A DNA stretch of 64,000 nt, taken from positions 62,001 to 126,000 of the forward strand of contig NZ_BSEJ01000007.1 of assembly GCF_027921765.1 (NCBI RefSeq). The letters are read 5' to 3'. This DNA comes from Microbacterium barkeri (GTDB lineage: Bacteria; Actinomycetota; Actinomycetes; Actinomycetales; Microbacteriaceae). The notes below the pieces were generated by a model. It had not been told where the DNA came from. It ran no database searches and worked only from the letters and a program-made list of their open reading frames with translations. Below are positions 45,704 to 53,505 of this stretch, piece by piece; the first letter of the stretch is position 1; each line of letters opens with the position of its first letter. The position numbers and the translations under genes were made by a program.

Positions 45704-47086
45704 TCAGAAGATCGCGAAGACGATGAGCACGATCGCGAAGCCGACGACCGACTCGATCGCCTGCTGCACGGTCCAGGTCTTGAGGGTGGTCTTGACGTCC
45801 ATGCCCATGAGCCGGCCGACCAGCCAGAAGCCCGAGTCGTTCACGTGGCTGGCGAACACCGAGCCCGCCGCCGCGGCGAGCGTGATGGCGGCCGTGTCGA
45901 TGACGCTGTAGCCGCCCGATGTGACGGCCGGCGCGAGAAGGCCCGCGGTCGTGACGAGGGCGACCGTCGCCGAGCCCTGCGCGACGCGCAGCGCGACGGC
46001 GATGACGTACGCGGCGAAGATCACGGGCATGCCGAGGTCGGCGAGGGTGCCGGAGAGGGCGTCGCCGATGCCGGATGCGCGCAGGACGCCGCCGAACATG
46101 CCGCCGGCGCCCGTGATGAGGATCACGGAGGCCACCGTGCCGAGCGTGCCCTCGACGAGCTTCTCGAGCGCCGACCCGTTCTCGCCGCGGAACTTGCCGA
46201 GGACGAGCAGGGCGACGAGCGCCGTGATGAGGAGGGCGACCGGCGACGTGCCGATGAGGATGAGCGCCTGGACCCACACGGCGTCGCCGTCGACGACACC
46301 CGCGGTCGCCAGGGTGCTGAGGCCGGTGTTGAGGAAGATGAGCACGAGCGGGAGCAGGAGGATCATGATGACCGTGCTCGCCTTCGGCGGGTTCGCGGGC
46401 TGGTCGTCGTCCTGCGCGCCGAAGAGCTCGGGGACGATCATCGGGTAGCGCGAGTTGACGAACTTGCCCCACAGGTAGCCCGAGAGGTACCAGGCCGGGA
46501 ACGCGATGACGAGGCCGAGCAGCATGACGACGCCGAGGTTCGCGCCGAAGAAGTCCGATGCGGCGACAGGGCCCGGGTGCGGGGGCAGGAAGACGTGCAT
46601 GACCGAGAAGGCCGCCGCGCCGCTGAAGCCGTAGAGCAGGAGGTTCCGGCCGCCGATGCGACGCGCGACCGCGAAGATGATCGGCAGCATGACGATGAGG
46701 CCCGCGTCGAAGAAGATCGGGAAGCCGAGGATGAGCGAGGTGAGGCCGAGTGCGAAGGCGGCGCGCTTCTCGCCGAAGATGGCGACCATCTTCTCCGCGA
46801 TGACGCGGGCTCCGCCCGACGACTCGATGAGGCGGCCGATGATCGCGCCGAGCCCGATGAGCAGGGCGACGGAGCCGAGCGTCCCGCCGAAGCTCGACAC
46901 GAGCACCTCGTTGACGAGCGCGTTCAGCGGCAGGCCGGTCGCGATCGCGGTGAGCAGCGAGACGACGATGAGGACGAGGAAGGCGTGCAGCCTCACCTTG
47001 ATCACGAGGAAGAGGATGAGCGCGACGGCGACGGCCGCGATGCCGAGCAGAGGCCCGGTGCCCATCGTCTGGGTCCAGTCTTCCAT
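45704..47086 (-). CDS. gntP: GntP-family gluconate:proton symporter
   Basis: 460 aa, about 12-14 hydrophobic segments. GntP signatures: LIGLGAIIGRLIESSGGARVIAEKM broken at ~85, FPIFFDAGLIVMLPIIF, HVFLPPHPGPVAAS and ASHVNDSGFWLVGRLMG. It imports D-gluconate or L-idonate with protons and heads the operon gntP–SDR–idnD–gntK. ATG 47086 is preceded by GGAGAAACC; an in-frame GTG at 47116 is less likely. The operon is divergent from a GntR-type repressor across a direct-repeat operator. Confidence 0.93.
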   Translation of the reverse strand: MEDWTQTMGTGPLLGIAAVAVALILFLVIKVRLHAFLVLIVVSLLTAIATGLPLNALVNEVLVSSFGGTLGSVALLIGLGAIIGRLIESSGGARVIAEKMVAIFGEKRAAFALGLTSLILGFPIFFDAGLIVMLPIIFAVARRIGGRNLLLYGFSGAAAFSVMHVFLPPHPGPVAASDFFGANLGVVMLLGLVIAFPAWYLSGYLWGKFVNSRYPMIVPELFGAQDDDQPANPPKASTVIMILLLPLVLIFLNTGLSTLATAGVVDGDAVWVQALILIGTSPVALLITALVALLVLGKFRGENGSALEKLVEGTLGTVASVILITGAGGMFGGVLRASGIGDALSGTLADLGMPVIFAAYVIAVALRVAQGSATVALVTTAGLLAPAVTSGGYSVIDTAAITLAAAAGSVFASHVNDSGFWLVGRLMGMDVKTTLKTWTVQQAIESVVGFAIVLIVFAIF

Positions 47087-47139
47087 GGTTTCTCCATTGA
47101 AATCGAGGGCGCGCACTGTCGCGTGCCGTGCATCAAAGG

Positions 47140-47172
47140 TACTACTTAAACAACGGATAAGATACTACGTAA
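47140..47172. promoter_or_regulatory. GntR operator region with divergent promoters
   Basis: Direct repeats TACTACTTAA (47140-47149) and TACTACGTAA (47163-47172), 23 bp apart. The left copy overlaps a minus-strand -10 candidate (TAGTAC) for gntP. The right copy overlaps the plus-strand -10 TAAGAT (47158-47163) for gntR. AT-rich against its surroundings. Confidence 0.6.
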
Positions 47173-47191
47173 CCGCGAGCAAGGGAGCGAC

Positions 47192-47896
47192 ATGGCCATC
47201 GGAGTCCACGGCGATGTGCTCGACGATCTCGGGAGCCGGATCGCGTCGGGCGACCCCCAGCCGGGAGCCGTCTTCACGCTCGCCCAGCTGGAGCGCGACT
47301 ACGGCGCCTCCCGCACGGTCGTCCGCGAGGCGGTGCGCGTGCTCGAGAGCATCCGCATGGTCGCGTCCCGCCGCAAGGTCGGCATCACGGTCCTCCCCCG
47401 CGAGCAGTGGGACGCCTTCGATCCGCACCTCATCCAGTGGAACCTGCGCGGCCGCTTCCGCCAGCAGCAGCTCGAGGCCCTCATGGAGCTGCGCGTCACG
47501 GTCGAGCCCATGGCCGCGCGCCTCGCCGCCGCCCGGGCGACCTCGGCTCAGCGCGCCGAGCTCCTGCGGCTCGCCGAGCGGCTCAACACGCTCGGGCAGA
47601 CCGGCAAGGGCGACTCGGAGGAGTACCTCGCGGCCGACCTCGCCTTCCACGGCACGCTCCTCGCCGCCTCCGGGAACCCGCTCCTCACGGCGCTCGAGAC
47701 GCCCGTCCACGAGGTCCTGAGCGGCCGCGCGAAGCTCGGCCTCACTCCGGGCATCCCCGCCGAGGGCACGCTCGAGGATCATCTGCTCACCGCCCGCGCG
47801 ATCGCCGAGGGCGACCGGGACGCCGCCGAACGGCACTCGCGGTCGCACATGATGACGGTGTGGAGCGAGATCGCCTCCGACGACGTGGTCAGCTGA
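47192..47896 (+). CDS. gntR: GntR-family regulator, FadR/FCD type
   Basis: 234 aa. Winged helix at about 10-75 (PGAVFTLAQLERDYGASRTVVREAVRVLESIRMV broken by the wing RRKVGITVLP). The FCD ligand domain follows, with LMELRVTVEPMAARLAA, DLAFHGTLLAASGN and DHLLTARAIAEGDRDAAERH, where Asp/His residues bind a metal and a sugar acid. It most likely represses the divergent gntP operon and itself and is released by gluconate or 6-phosphogluconate, as in relatives. ATG 47192 has AAGGGAG upstream. Confidence 0.9.
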   Translation: MAIGVHGDVLDDLGSRIASGDPQPGAVFTLAQLERDYGASRTVVREAVRVLESIRMVASRRKVGITVLPREQWDAFDPHLIQWNLRGRFRQQQLEALMELRVTVEPMAARLAAARATSAQRAELLRLAERLNTLGQTGKGDSEEYLAADLAFHGTLLAASGNPLLTALETPVHEVLSGRAKLGLTPGIPAEGTLEDHLLTARAIAEGDRDAAERHSRSHMMTVWSEIASDDVVS

Positions 47897-47913
47897 CGCC
47901 GAGGTCGGCTCGG

Positions 47914-47919
47914 TAGAGT
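47914..47919 (+). promoter_or_regulatory. -10 element of the MFS transporter leader
   Basis: TAGAGT; the usual 7-base distance puts the transcription start near 47927, at the foot of the first hairpin. Confidence 0.5.
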
Positions 47920-47926
47920 CTCCTCT

Positions 47927-48022
47927 GTCGGACGCTCGTCGTCCGAGAGCAGTGCATCTACCGGCCGCCGGAGACTCCGGCGGACAGCGGCGGCACCCGA
48001 ACCCCGCGAACCGGAGGTGCCC
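47927..48022 (+). promoter_or_regulatory. Structured 5' leader of the MFS transporter gene
   Basis: About 96 nt with two perfect hairpins: TCGGACG-ctcgt-CGTCCGA (47928-47946) and CCGCCGGA-gac-TCCGGCGG (47965-47983). A third pairing, GGCACC (47992-47997) with GGTGCC (48016-48021), would hide the 3' part of the GGAGG ribosome binding site. A 24-codon ORF runs through it to the transporter start. The layout resembles attenuators of antibiotic-resistance exporters. I do not recognise a named RNA family. Confidence 0.5.
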
Positions 48023-48026
48023 ATGA
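47952..48026 (+). CDS. Possible leader peptide (24 aa)
   Basis: GTG start, peptide MHLPAAGDSGGQRRHPNP followed by ANRRCP, stop TGA overlapping the transporter ATG (ATGA). GAGAG lies just upstream but close. It spans hairpin 2 and the transporter's ribosome binding site, so its translation would open that structure. An open frame this short is easily found by chance in GC-rich DNA, so it is a candidate only. Confidence 0.3.
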   Translation: MHLPAAGDSGGQRRHPNPANRRCP

Positions 48027-49249
48027 CGATCAGCGACGTCCGAGAGAGCCGCAGCCTCCTGCGCATCGCAGGACTCCCCTACTTCCTCATCGCGCTCGTG
48101 GCGCGGCTGCCGTTCGCCATGATGGTGGTCGGCGTGCTCACGGCGGTCGTGTCCATCCGGGGCTCGCTCGCGCTCGGCGGGCTCACGTCCGCGACCGTCG
48201 GACTCGGCACGGCGTGCTTCGGCGCGCTGCTCGGCGCCGCCGCCGATGCGTTCGGGCAGCGCCGCGTGCTCCTCGTGCTCGCGGCGGCGAACGCGGTGGC
48301 GCTCGCGCTGTTCGCCGCGGTCGTCTACGGCGACACCCCCGACGGACTCGTGCTCGCGGCGGCCTTCGGGATCGGCGCGACCGCTCCCCAGGTCGCGCCG
48401 CTCTCGCGCGCCCGGCTCGTGACGCTCATCCGACACCGGATCGCCCCCGAGCGCGCACCGCGCACCCTCTCGTCGACGATGGCGTACGAGTCCGCGGCCG
48501 ACGAGACCGTCTTCGTGATCGGCCCCTTCATCGTGGGGCTGCTCGCTGCGGCGACCGCGCCGTGGGCGCCGCTCGTCGGCGCCGCCGTGCTGACCGCGGT
48601 CTTCGTCGGCGCCTTCGCACTGCATCCCACGGGACGCCTGGTCGCGCCCGGTCGCGAGGACGGAGCGGCACCCTCCTCCGACGTGCGCGATCTCTTCCGG
48701 CCGCGCGTCCTCGTGGTCGTGGGAGGCACGCTCGGCGTGGGCCTCTTCTTCGGCTCGATGCTCACCTCCCTGACCTCGTTCATGGCCGACCGGGGCCGCG
48801 CCGACGAGGCGGGGCTCATGTACGGCGTGATGGGCATCGGCTCGGCCCTGTTCGCGCTCGGCGTCGCATATCTTCCGGCCCGGTTCTCGCTCGCCGCACG
48901 ATGGATCGCGTTCGCCTCGGTGCTCCTCGCGGGCTCCCTCTCGCTCCTGCTCGCCGCCAGCCCTGCGGCCATGGCGTGCTCGCTCGCGGTCATCGGCATC
49001 GGCATCGGGCCGACCCTCGTGACGCAGTACAGCCTCGCCGCGGCCCGCAGCCCCGAGGGCCGCTCTGCCACGGTCATGACGATGGTCGGCTCGGCCGTCG
49101 TCGTCGGGCAGGCGATGGCCTCGGCCCTCACCGGGTCCGTGTCCGAGAGGTTCGGCACGTCGGCTGCGCTCCTGCTGCCGATCGCGACGGCCGCCCTCGT
49201 CCTCATCGCGGCGGTCGCGAACGCCGTCCTGTCGCGCCCACGCGCCTGA
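48023..49249 (+). CDS. MFS transporter, drug-efflux-like
   Basis: 408 aa, 12 hydrophobic segments. Cytosolic loop motif AADAFGQRRVLLVLAAAN after helix 2, and ADETVFVIGPFIVGLLAA in helix 5, reminiscent of motif C of exporters. A few charged residues (LVTLIRHRIAPERAPR) lie in an intracellular loop. Substrate unknown. ATG 48023 with GGAGG at proper distance is preferred over GTG 48017. The unusual leader upstream suggests regulated translation. It stands between gntR and the GT2 operon. Confidence 0.85.
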   Translation: MTISDVRESRSLLRIAGLPYFLIALVARLPFAMMVVGVLTAVVSIRGSLALGGLTSATVGLGTACFGALLGAAADAFGQRRVLLVLAAANAVALALFAAVVYGDTPDGLVLAAAFGIGATAPQVAPLSRARLVTLIRHRIAPERAPRTLSSTMAYESAADETVFVIGPFIVGLLAAATAPWAPLVGAAVLTAVFVGAFALHPTGRLVAPGREDGAAPSSDVRDLFRPRVLVVVGGTLGVGLFFGSMLTSLTSFMADRGRADEAGLMYGVMGIGSALFALGVAYLPARFSLAARWIAFASVLLAGSLSLLLAASPAAMACSLAVIGIGIGPTLVTQYSLAAARSPEGRSATVMTMVGSAVVVGQAMASALTGSVSERFGTSAALLLPIATAALVLIAAVANAVLSRPRA

Positions 49250-49308
49250 TCGGCGTACCGGCCGGCAGGGCGGATGTCAACGCCGACCGCGTGGATCCAC
49301 CGCGGCCA

Positions 49309-49314
49309 TAGGAT
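49309..49314 (+). promoter_or_regulatory. -10 element upstream of the GT2 operon
   Basis: TAGGAT followed by exactly 7 bases and ATG 49322, the leaderless arrangement, but for a short ORF instead of the GT2 gene itself. Confidence 0.55.
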
Positions 49315-49321
49315 GGCGCGG

Positions 49322-49357
49322 ATGGGCACGAGCGACGACGGGATGGTCCGCACATGA
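49322..49357 (+). CDS. Leaderless 11-codon ORF coupled to the GT2 gene
   Basis: Encodes MGTSDDGMVRT. Its ATG lies 7 bases after TAGGAT, so ribosomes would start at the transcript end. Its TGA overlaps the GT2 start codon (ATGA). The GT2 start has only a weak ribosome binding site, so reinitiation from this ORF is a plausible way to translate it. Confidence 0.45.
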   Translation: MGTSDDGMVRT

Positions 49358-51300
49358 GCGCGCGCTTCGCAGCGATCCGCATCCTCGCCGTCCTGTCGGT
49401 GATCCTCGGCGTGAACTACGTCGCCTGGCGCTGGCTCGAGTCCGTCAACTGGTCGGCGTGGTGGATCGCCGTGCCGCTCGTGCTCGCGGAGACGTACAGC
49501 CTCATCGACACGATCCTCTTCTGCCTCACGATGTGGCGCGCACGAGACCGCCCCGGCCCGCGGTCGGAGCCGCAGGGCACGGTCGACGTGCTCATCACGA
49601 CGTACGACGAGCCGCTCGACCTCGTGATGGGCACCGCACTGGCCGCGAAGCGGATCGCCTATCCGCACTCGACCTGGATCCTCGACGACGGTGCACGCGC
49701 GGATCTCGAGCTCGCCGCCGCCGAGGCCGGGATCGGCTACATCCGGCGCTCGGACGACTGGGACGGCAAACCGCGCCACGCCAAGGCGGGGAACCTCAAC
49801 AACGCCCTGTTCCAGACCGACGGCGAGTTCCTGCTCATCCTCGATGCCGACCAGGTGCCGGATCCCCTGATCCTCCACCGCACGCTCGGCTACTTCGCCG
49901 ACGACCCGGAAGTCGCGCTCGTCCAGACGCCGCAGTGGTTCTCGAACGTCGACGAGGCCGACCCGCTCGGCAGCCAGGCGCCGCTGTTCTACGGCCCGAT
50001 CCAGCAGGGCAAGGACGGCTGGAACGCCGCGTTCTTCTGCGGGTCGAACGCGGTGCTGCGCCGCGAGGCGCTCATGCAGCTCGGCATCGTCGGCTACGTG
50101 CGCGACCTCGCCGAATCGACGCAGCGCGCGCTCCGCGCGTCGGAGTCGCTGCTCGGGCGCGAGGCGAAGCGCGCCGACGGAGCGCTGCGAGAGGAGCTGA
50201 TGGACCTGCGCGCCGAGGTCGCAGCCGCACGCGCCGAGATCGCCGCGGGCGAGCCGGTGGCCGACACGACGTACCGCGTGCGTGCGCGCGTCGACGACGC
50301 AGGTCGGCGTCTCGTCGAGAACGACCTGGCCGCCATCCGCGCCGACCTCGAGGAGATCGGCGAGCTGCCGATCGCGCACGACGCGCAGCTCGACGTCATG
50401 GTCGTCGACGAGGTCGCGCTCGACGAGCTGGCGGCCCGCGACCTCTCCCCGCTCGGCGCGATCGAGGCCGTCCGATCGCTGCTCGACGCGCTGCGCGTGG
50501 ACCGGCCGGGTGAGGCCCAGCCGCTCCTGCCGCTCGCGACGATCTCGGTCACCGAGGACATGGCCACCGCGATGCAGCTGCACGCCCTCGGGTGGCGCAG
50601 CGTCTACCACCACGAGATCCTCGCCCGCGGACTCGCCCCGGAGGACCTCCGCACGATGCTCACGCAGCGCCTGCGGTGGGCGCAGGGCACGCTTCAGGTG
50701 ATGCTGCGCGACAACCCGCTCGTGAAGCGCGGGCTCTCCGCCGGCCAGCGGCTCATGTACTTCGCGACGATGTGGACGTACCTGTCGGGCTTCGCCGCGA
50801 TCGTGTACCTCGCCGCTCCCGTGTTCTACCTCGTCTTCGGCGTCATGCCGGTCACGGCGTGGTCCGTCGACTTCTTCGCACGCTTCCTCCCCGCCTTCGC
50901 GGTGAACCAGCTGCTCTTCCTCGTCGTCGCCAAGGGCGTGCGCACGTGGCGCGGGCAGCAGTACTCGCTCGCGCTCTTCCCGGTCTGGATCCGGGCGTGC
51001 TGGACGGCCTTCGCCAACGTCGTGCTGGGCCGCCCCCTCGGCTTCGCGGTGACCAGGAAGGACGGGCGGGCGCCCGGAGGAGTGCCGTGGCGCGAGATCT
51101 GGCCGCAGCTCACCGCGATGGCGGTGCTCGTCGCGTCGCTCCTGATCGGCGTCGTCCGCGTCGCGGTCGGAACCGCGGACGGCACGGGGACCCTCGTGAA
51201 CACCCTGTGGGTCGCCTACGACGTCGTCGTCCTCAGCGTGATCATCCAGGCCGCCCGCTATCGAGGGCCGGCGGCCGCCGACAGAGAGGCAACTGCATGA
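49354..51300 (+). CDS. Cellulose-synthase-like membrane glycosyltransferase (GT2) with internal insertion
   Basis: 648 aa. Two N-terminal membrane helices (about 8-58), then a GT2 domain: ILDDG (Asp111/112), LILDADQVPDP (DxD at 164-166), VQTPQWF and FCGSNAVLRREAL. The TED motif is at 400-402 and QRLRW at 438-442, the acceptor and processivity motifs of BcsA-type synthases. Four to six C-terminal helices form the export channel. Between ALMQLG (~242) and ATISVTED (~396) lie ~155 extra residues, largely helical and charged (REELMDLRAEVAAARAEIAAG), where relatives have about 10-20. No PilZ domain is seen. It should polymerise and export a beta-glycan. Stop overlaps the STAS gene (ATGA). Confidence 0.85.
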   Translation: MSARFAAIRILAVLSVILGVNYVAWRWLESVNWSAWWIAVPLVLAETYSLIDTILFCLTMWRARDRPGPRSEPQGTVDVLITTYDEPLDLVMGTALAAKRIAYPHSTWILDDGARADLELAAAEAGIGYIRRSDDWDGKPRHAKAGNLNNALFQTDGEFLLILDADQVPDPLILHRTLGYFADDPEVALVQTPQWFSNVDEADPLGSQAPLFYGPIQQGKDGWNAAFFCGSNAVLRREALMQLGIVGYVRDLAESTQRALRASESLLGREAKRADGALREELMDLRAEVAAARAEIAAGEPVADTTYRVRARVDDAGRRLVENDLAAIRADLEEIGELPIAHDAQLDVMVVDEVALDELAARDLSPLGAIEAVRSLLDALRVDRPGEAQPLLPLATISVTEDMATAMQLHALGWRSVYHHEILARGLAPEDLRTMLTQRLRWAQGTLQVMLRDNPLVKRGLSAGQRLMYFATMWTYLSGFAAIVYLAAPVFYLVFGVMPVTAWSVDFFARFLPAFAVNQLLFLVVAKGVRTWRGQQYSLALFPVWIRACWTAFANVVLGRPLGFAVTRKDGRAPGGVPWREIWPQLTAMAVLVASLLIGVVRVAVGTADGTGTLVNTLWVAYDVVVLSVIIQAARYRGPAAADREATA

Positions 51301-51629
51301 ACCTCACGAGCGCTCACCGCGACGGGTTCTCCGTCATCGCGATCACCGGACGCCTCACCGCGTCGGGCGCACCGCGTCTGCGCGACGCCGTGAAGGAGCT
51401 CGTCGAGGCCGGCCGCACGCGGATCGTCGTGGACCTCGGCGGCACCGAGTTCGTGGACTCGTCGGGTCTCGGCGCCCTCATCGGCGGTCTCAAGGCCGCG
51501 CGGGTCGCGGGTGGGGACCTGCGCATCGCCGCCGTCCCGGATGCTGTGCGGACGGTGATGCGCCTGACGAACCTCGATCGCGTGCTGCGCGAGCACGCGT
51601 CGCCGGAGACCGCGTTCGATGAACGGTGA
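51297..51629 (+). CDS. STAS-domain anti-sigma factor antagonist
   Basis: 110 aa, single STAS domain of the SpoIIAA/RsbV type. ITGRLTASGAPRLRDAVKELV and TEFVDSSGLGALIGGLK carry the phospho-acceptor serine (Ser55/56) in DSSGLG. In partner switching the unphosphorylated form pulls the kinase off its target. Its ATG overlaps the GT2 stop, and the kinase gene overlaps its own 3' end by 11 bases, so the three proteins are made together. No sigma factor is adjacent; the target may be the synthase itself. Confidence 0.88.
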   Translation: MNLTSAHRDGFSVIAITGRLTASGAPRLRDAVKELVEAGRTRIVVDLGGTEFVDSSGLGALIGGLKAARVAGGDLRIAAVPDAVRTVMRLTNLDRVLREHASPETAFDER

Positions 51630-52032
51630 CGAGCCGGTCCTGCGTGCCCGTGTCGAGGGACGCGCGGAGATCGCCTTCGTCGACGCCGTGCTCGACGCGC
51701 TGGAGGGAATCTGGTCCCGGGCCGACGTCGCCGACGCGGACCGGATGCTCTTCGGGCTCGCGGTGTCCGAGATCGCGACCAACGTCGTGACGCACGCCCC
51801 CGACGACGCGGAGGTCCGTGTCACGGCCGACCTGGAGGTGGGGCGGACCGCGCTCACCGCGATCATCCGCGACACGGCGTGGCCGGTCGACATCGCGTGG
51901 GCGGACGTGTCGATGCCCGGCCCCGAAGCGGAATCGGGGCGCGGTCTCGCGCTCGCCCGAGAAGCGCTCGACGTGCTCGATCACCATGTCGACCACGGGA
52001 ACGTCTGGACCCTCGTCCGACGTCTCGCCTGA
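51619..52032 (+). CDS. RsbW/SpoIIAB-like HATPase kinase
   Basis: 137-aa GHKL ATPase. N-box FGLAVSEIATNVVTHAP (Glu and Asn), G1 region IIRDTAWPVD (DxGxG is replaced by DTAWP, unusual), and G2 ESGRGLALAREALDVLD. Such proteins phosphorylate the STAS partner and bind a sigma factor or another target. Overlaps the STAS gene by 11 bases. The degenerate G1 box could weaken ATP turnover. No PP2C phosphatase that would reset the switch is in the window. Confidence 0.85.
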   Translation: MNGDEPVLRARVEGRAEIAFVDAVLDALEGIWSRADVADADRMLFGLAVSEIATNVVTHAPDDAEVRVTADLEVGRTALTAIIRDTAWPVDIAWADVSMPGPEAESGRGLALAREALDVLDHHVDHGNVWTLVRRLA

Positions 52033-52038
52033 TCGGGA

Positions 52039-53502
52039 ATGCCCGGGGCGCCCCGCGACTTGGGATGTGAGGTGAGCACCACGAGCAGTCGCAGCAGGAC
52101 CGTCGGCCTTCGATCCGAGCGCGGGCCCGTGCTCGGAGCGCTCATGCTGGCGACGGGGCTCATCGCGATCGACGCGACCATCCTCGCGACGGCCGTCCCG
52201 AGCGTCGTGGCCGATCTCGGGCAGTTCGACCAGTTCCCGTGGCTGTTCTCGGTCTACCTGCTCGCGCAGGCCGTGAGCGTCCCGATCTACTCGAAGCTCT
52301 CGGACACGATCGGGCGCAAGCCCATCATCCTCATCGGCATCGGGCTGTTCCTCGTCGGCTCCCTTCTGTGCGGCGTCGCCTGGAGCATGACGTCGCTCAT
52401 CCTCTTCCGCCTCGTCCAGGGTCTCGGCGCCGGCGCGGCGACGCCCATGGCCATGACGATCGTCGGCGACATCTACACGGTCGAGGAGCGCGCGAAGGTG
52501 CAGGGCTACATCGCGAGCGTCTGGGCGGTCTCGTCGGTCCTCGGCCCTGCCCTCGGCGGGGTGTTCTCTCAGTTCGCGTCGTGGCGCGGCATCTTCCTCA
52601 TCAACATCCCGCTCTGCATCGCCGCGGGCTGGATGCTCGTGCGCGCGTATCACGAGCAGGTCGAGCGGCGCCGTCACCGCATCGACTACGCGGGAGCCGC
52701 GCTCCTGACGATCGGGATGTCCGCCCTCATCCTCGCGGTCCTCGAGGGCGGGAGCGCCTGGGCATGGACGGCTCCGCCGAGCATCGCGGCCTTCTCGATC
52801 GCCGGGGTCGCCCTCGTCGCGTTCGCCCTCGTCGAGCGGCGCGCAGCCGAGCCGATCATCGACCTGTCGCTGCTCGGGCGCCGGCTCATCCTCACGACCA
52901 CCCTCGTGGCGCTCTCAGTCGGTGCGCTGCTGACGGGCATCACGAGCTTCGCGCCCACCTACCTCGAGAACTCGATCGGCACCGTGCCGCTCCTCTCGGG
53001 GCTCGCGGTGGCCGCGCTCACGCTCGGATGGCCGCTCGCGGCGTCGAACTCGGGGCGCCTGTACCTGCGCTGGGGCTTCCGCACGACGACCGTGATCGGC
53101 GCGGCGATCTCGCTCGCGGGCGCTGCCGGGCTCGTGGCCGTCGCGCCCTGGCCCAACCCGTTCCTCGTCGCCCTCACCGCGTTCGTCGTCGGCTTCGGCC
53201 TCGGCTGGACGGCCGCGCCGACCCTGATCGCCGCGCAGGCGTCGGTCGGGTGGGGCGAGCGCGGGGTCGTCACGGGACTCAACGCCTTCTCGCGCTCGGT
53301 GGGATCCGCCGTCGGCGTCGCGATCTTCGGCGCCGTCGCGAACGGCATCATCGCCGCTGGCGAGGGCGAGCACGACTACGACACGATCGTCGCGGCCTCC
53401 ACCTGGGTCTTCGTCGGCGTCGCCGTCACGGCGGCGCTCATGCTCGCCGCCGCGATCGCGATGCCGCGCGAGCGCGTCGCCTCGGGCGAGCCGACGGACT
53501 GA
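52039..53502 (+). CDS. DHA2-family MFS drug exporter
   Basis: 487 aa from ATG 52039, or 476 from GTG 52072; both are plausible. About 14 membrane segments, the number expected for DHA2 (EmrB/QacA-type). Motif A is SKLSDTIGRKPIILIG and motif C is WAVSSVLGPALGGVFSQFASWRGIFLINIPL (broken here at ~160-190). It expels lipophilic or cationic compounds with protons. It begins 6 bases after the kinase gene, so may be transcribed with the GT2 operon, though a functional link is not evident. Confidence 0.88.
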   Translation: MPGAPRDLGCEVSTTSSRSRTVGLRSERGPVLGALMLATGLIAIDATILATAVPSVVADLGQFDQFPWLFSVYLLAQAVSVPIYSKLSDTIGRKPIILIGIGLFLVGSLLCGVAWSMTSLILFRLVQGLGAGAATPMAMTIVGDIYTVEERAKVQGYIASVWAVSSVLGPALGGVFSQFASWRGIFLINIPLCIAAGWMLVRAYHEQVERRRHRIDYAGAALLTIGMSALILAVLEGGSAWAWTAPPSIAAFSIAGVALVAFALVERRAAEPIIDLSLLGRRLILTTTLVALSVGALLTGITSFAPTYLENSIGTVPLLSGLAVAALTLGWPLAASNSGRLYLRWGFRTTTVIGAAISLAGAAGLVAVAPWPNPFLVALTAFVVGFGLGWTAAPTLIAAQASVGWGERGVVTGLNAFSRSVGSAVGVAIFGAVANGIIAAGEGEHDYDTIVAASTWVFVGVAVTAALMLAAAIAMPRERVASGEPTD

Positions 53503-53505
53503 CGC

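Noticed and set aside
47927..48022. Known riboswitch (c-di-AMP, guanidine, SAM) for the MFS leader
   Set aside because: The conserved cores I know for those classes are not present, so it was left as an unnamed structured leader.
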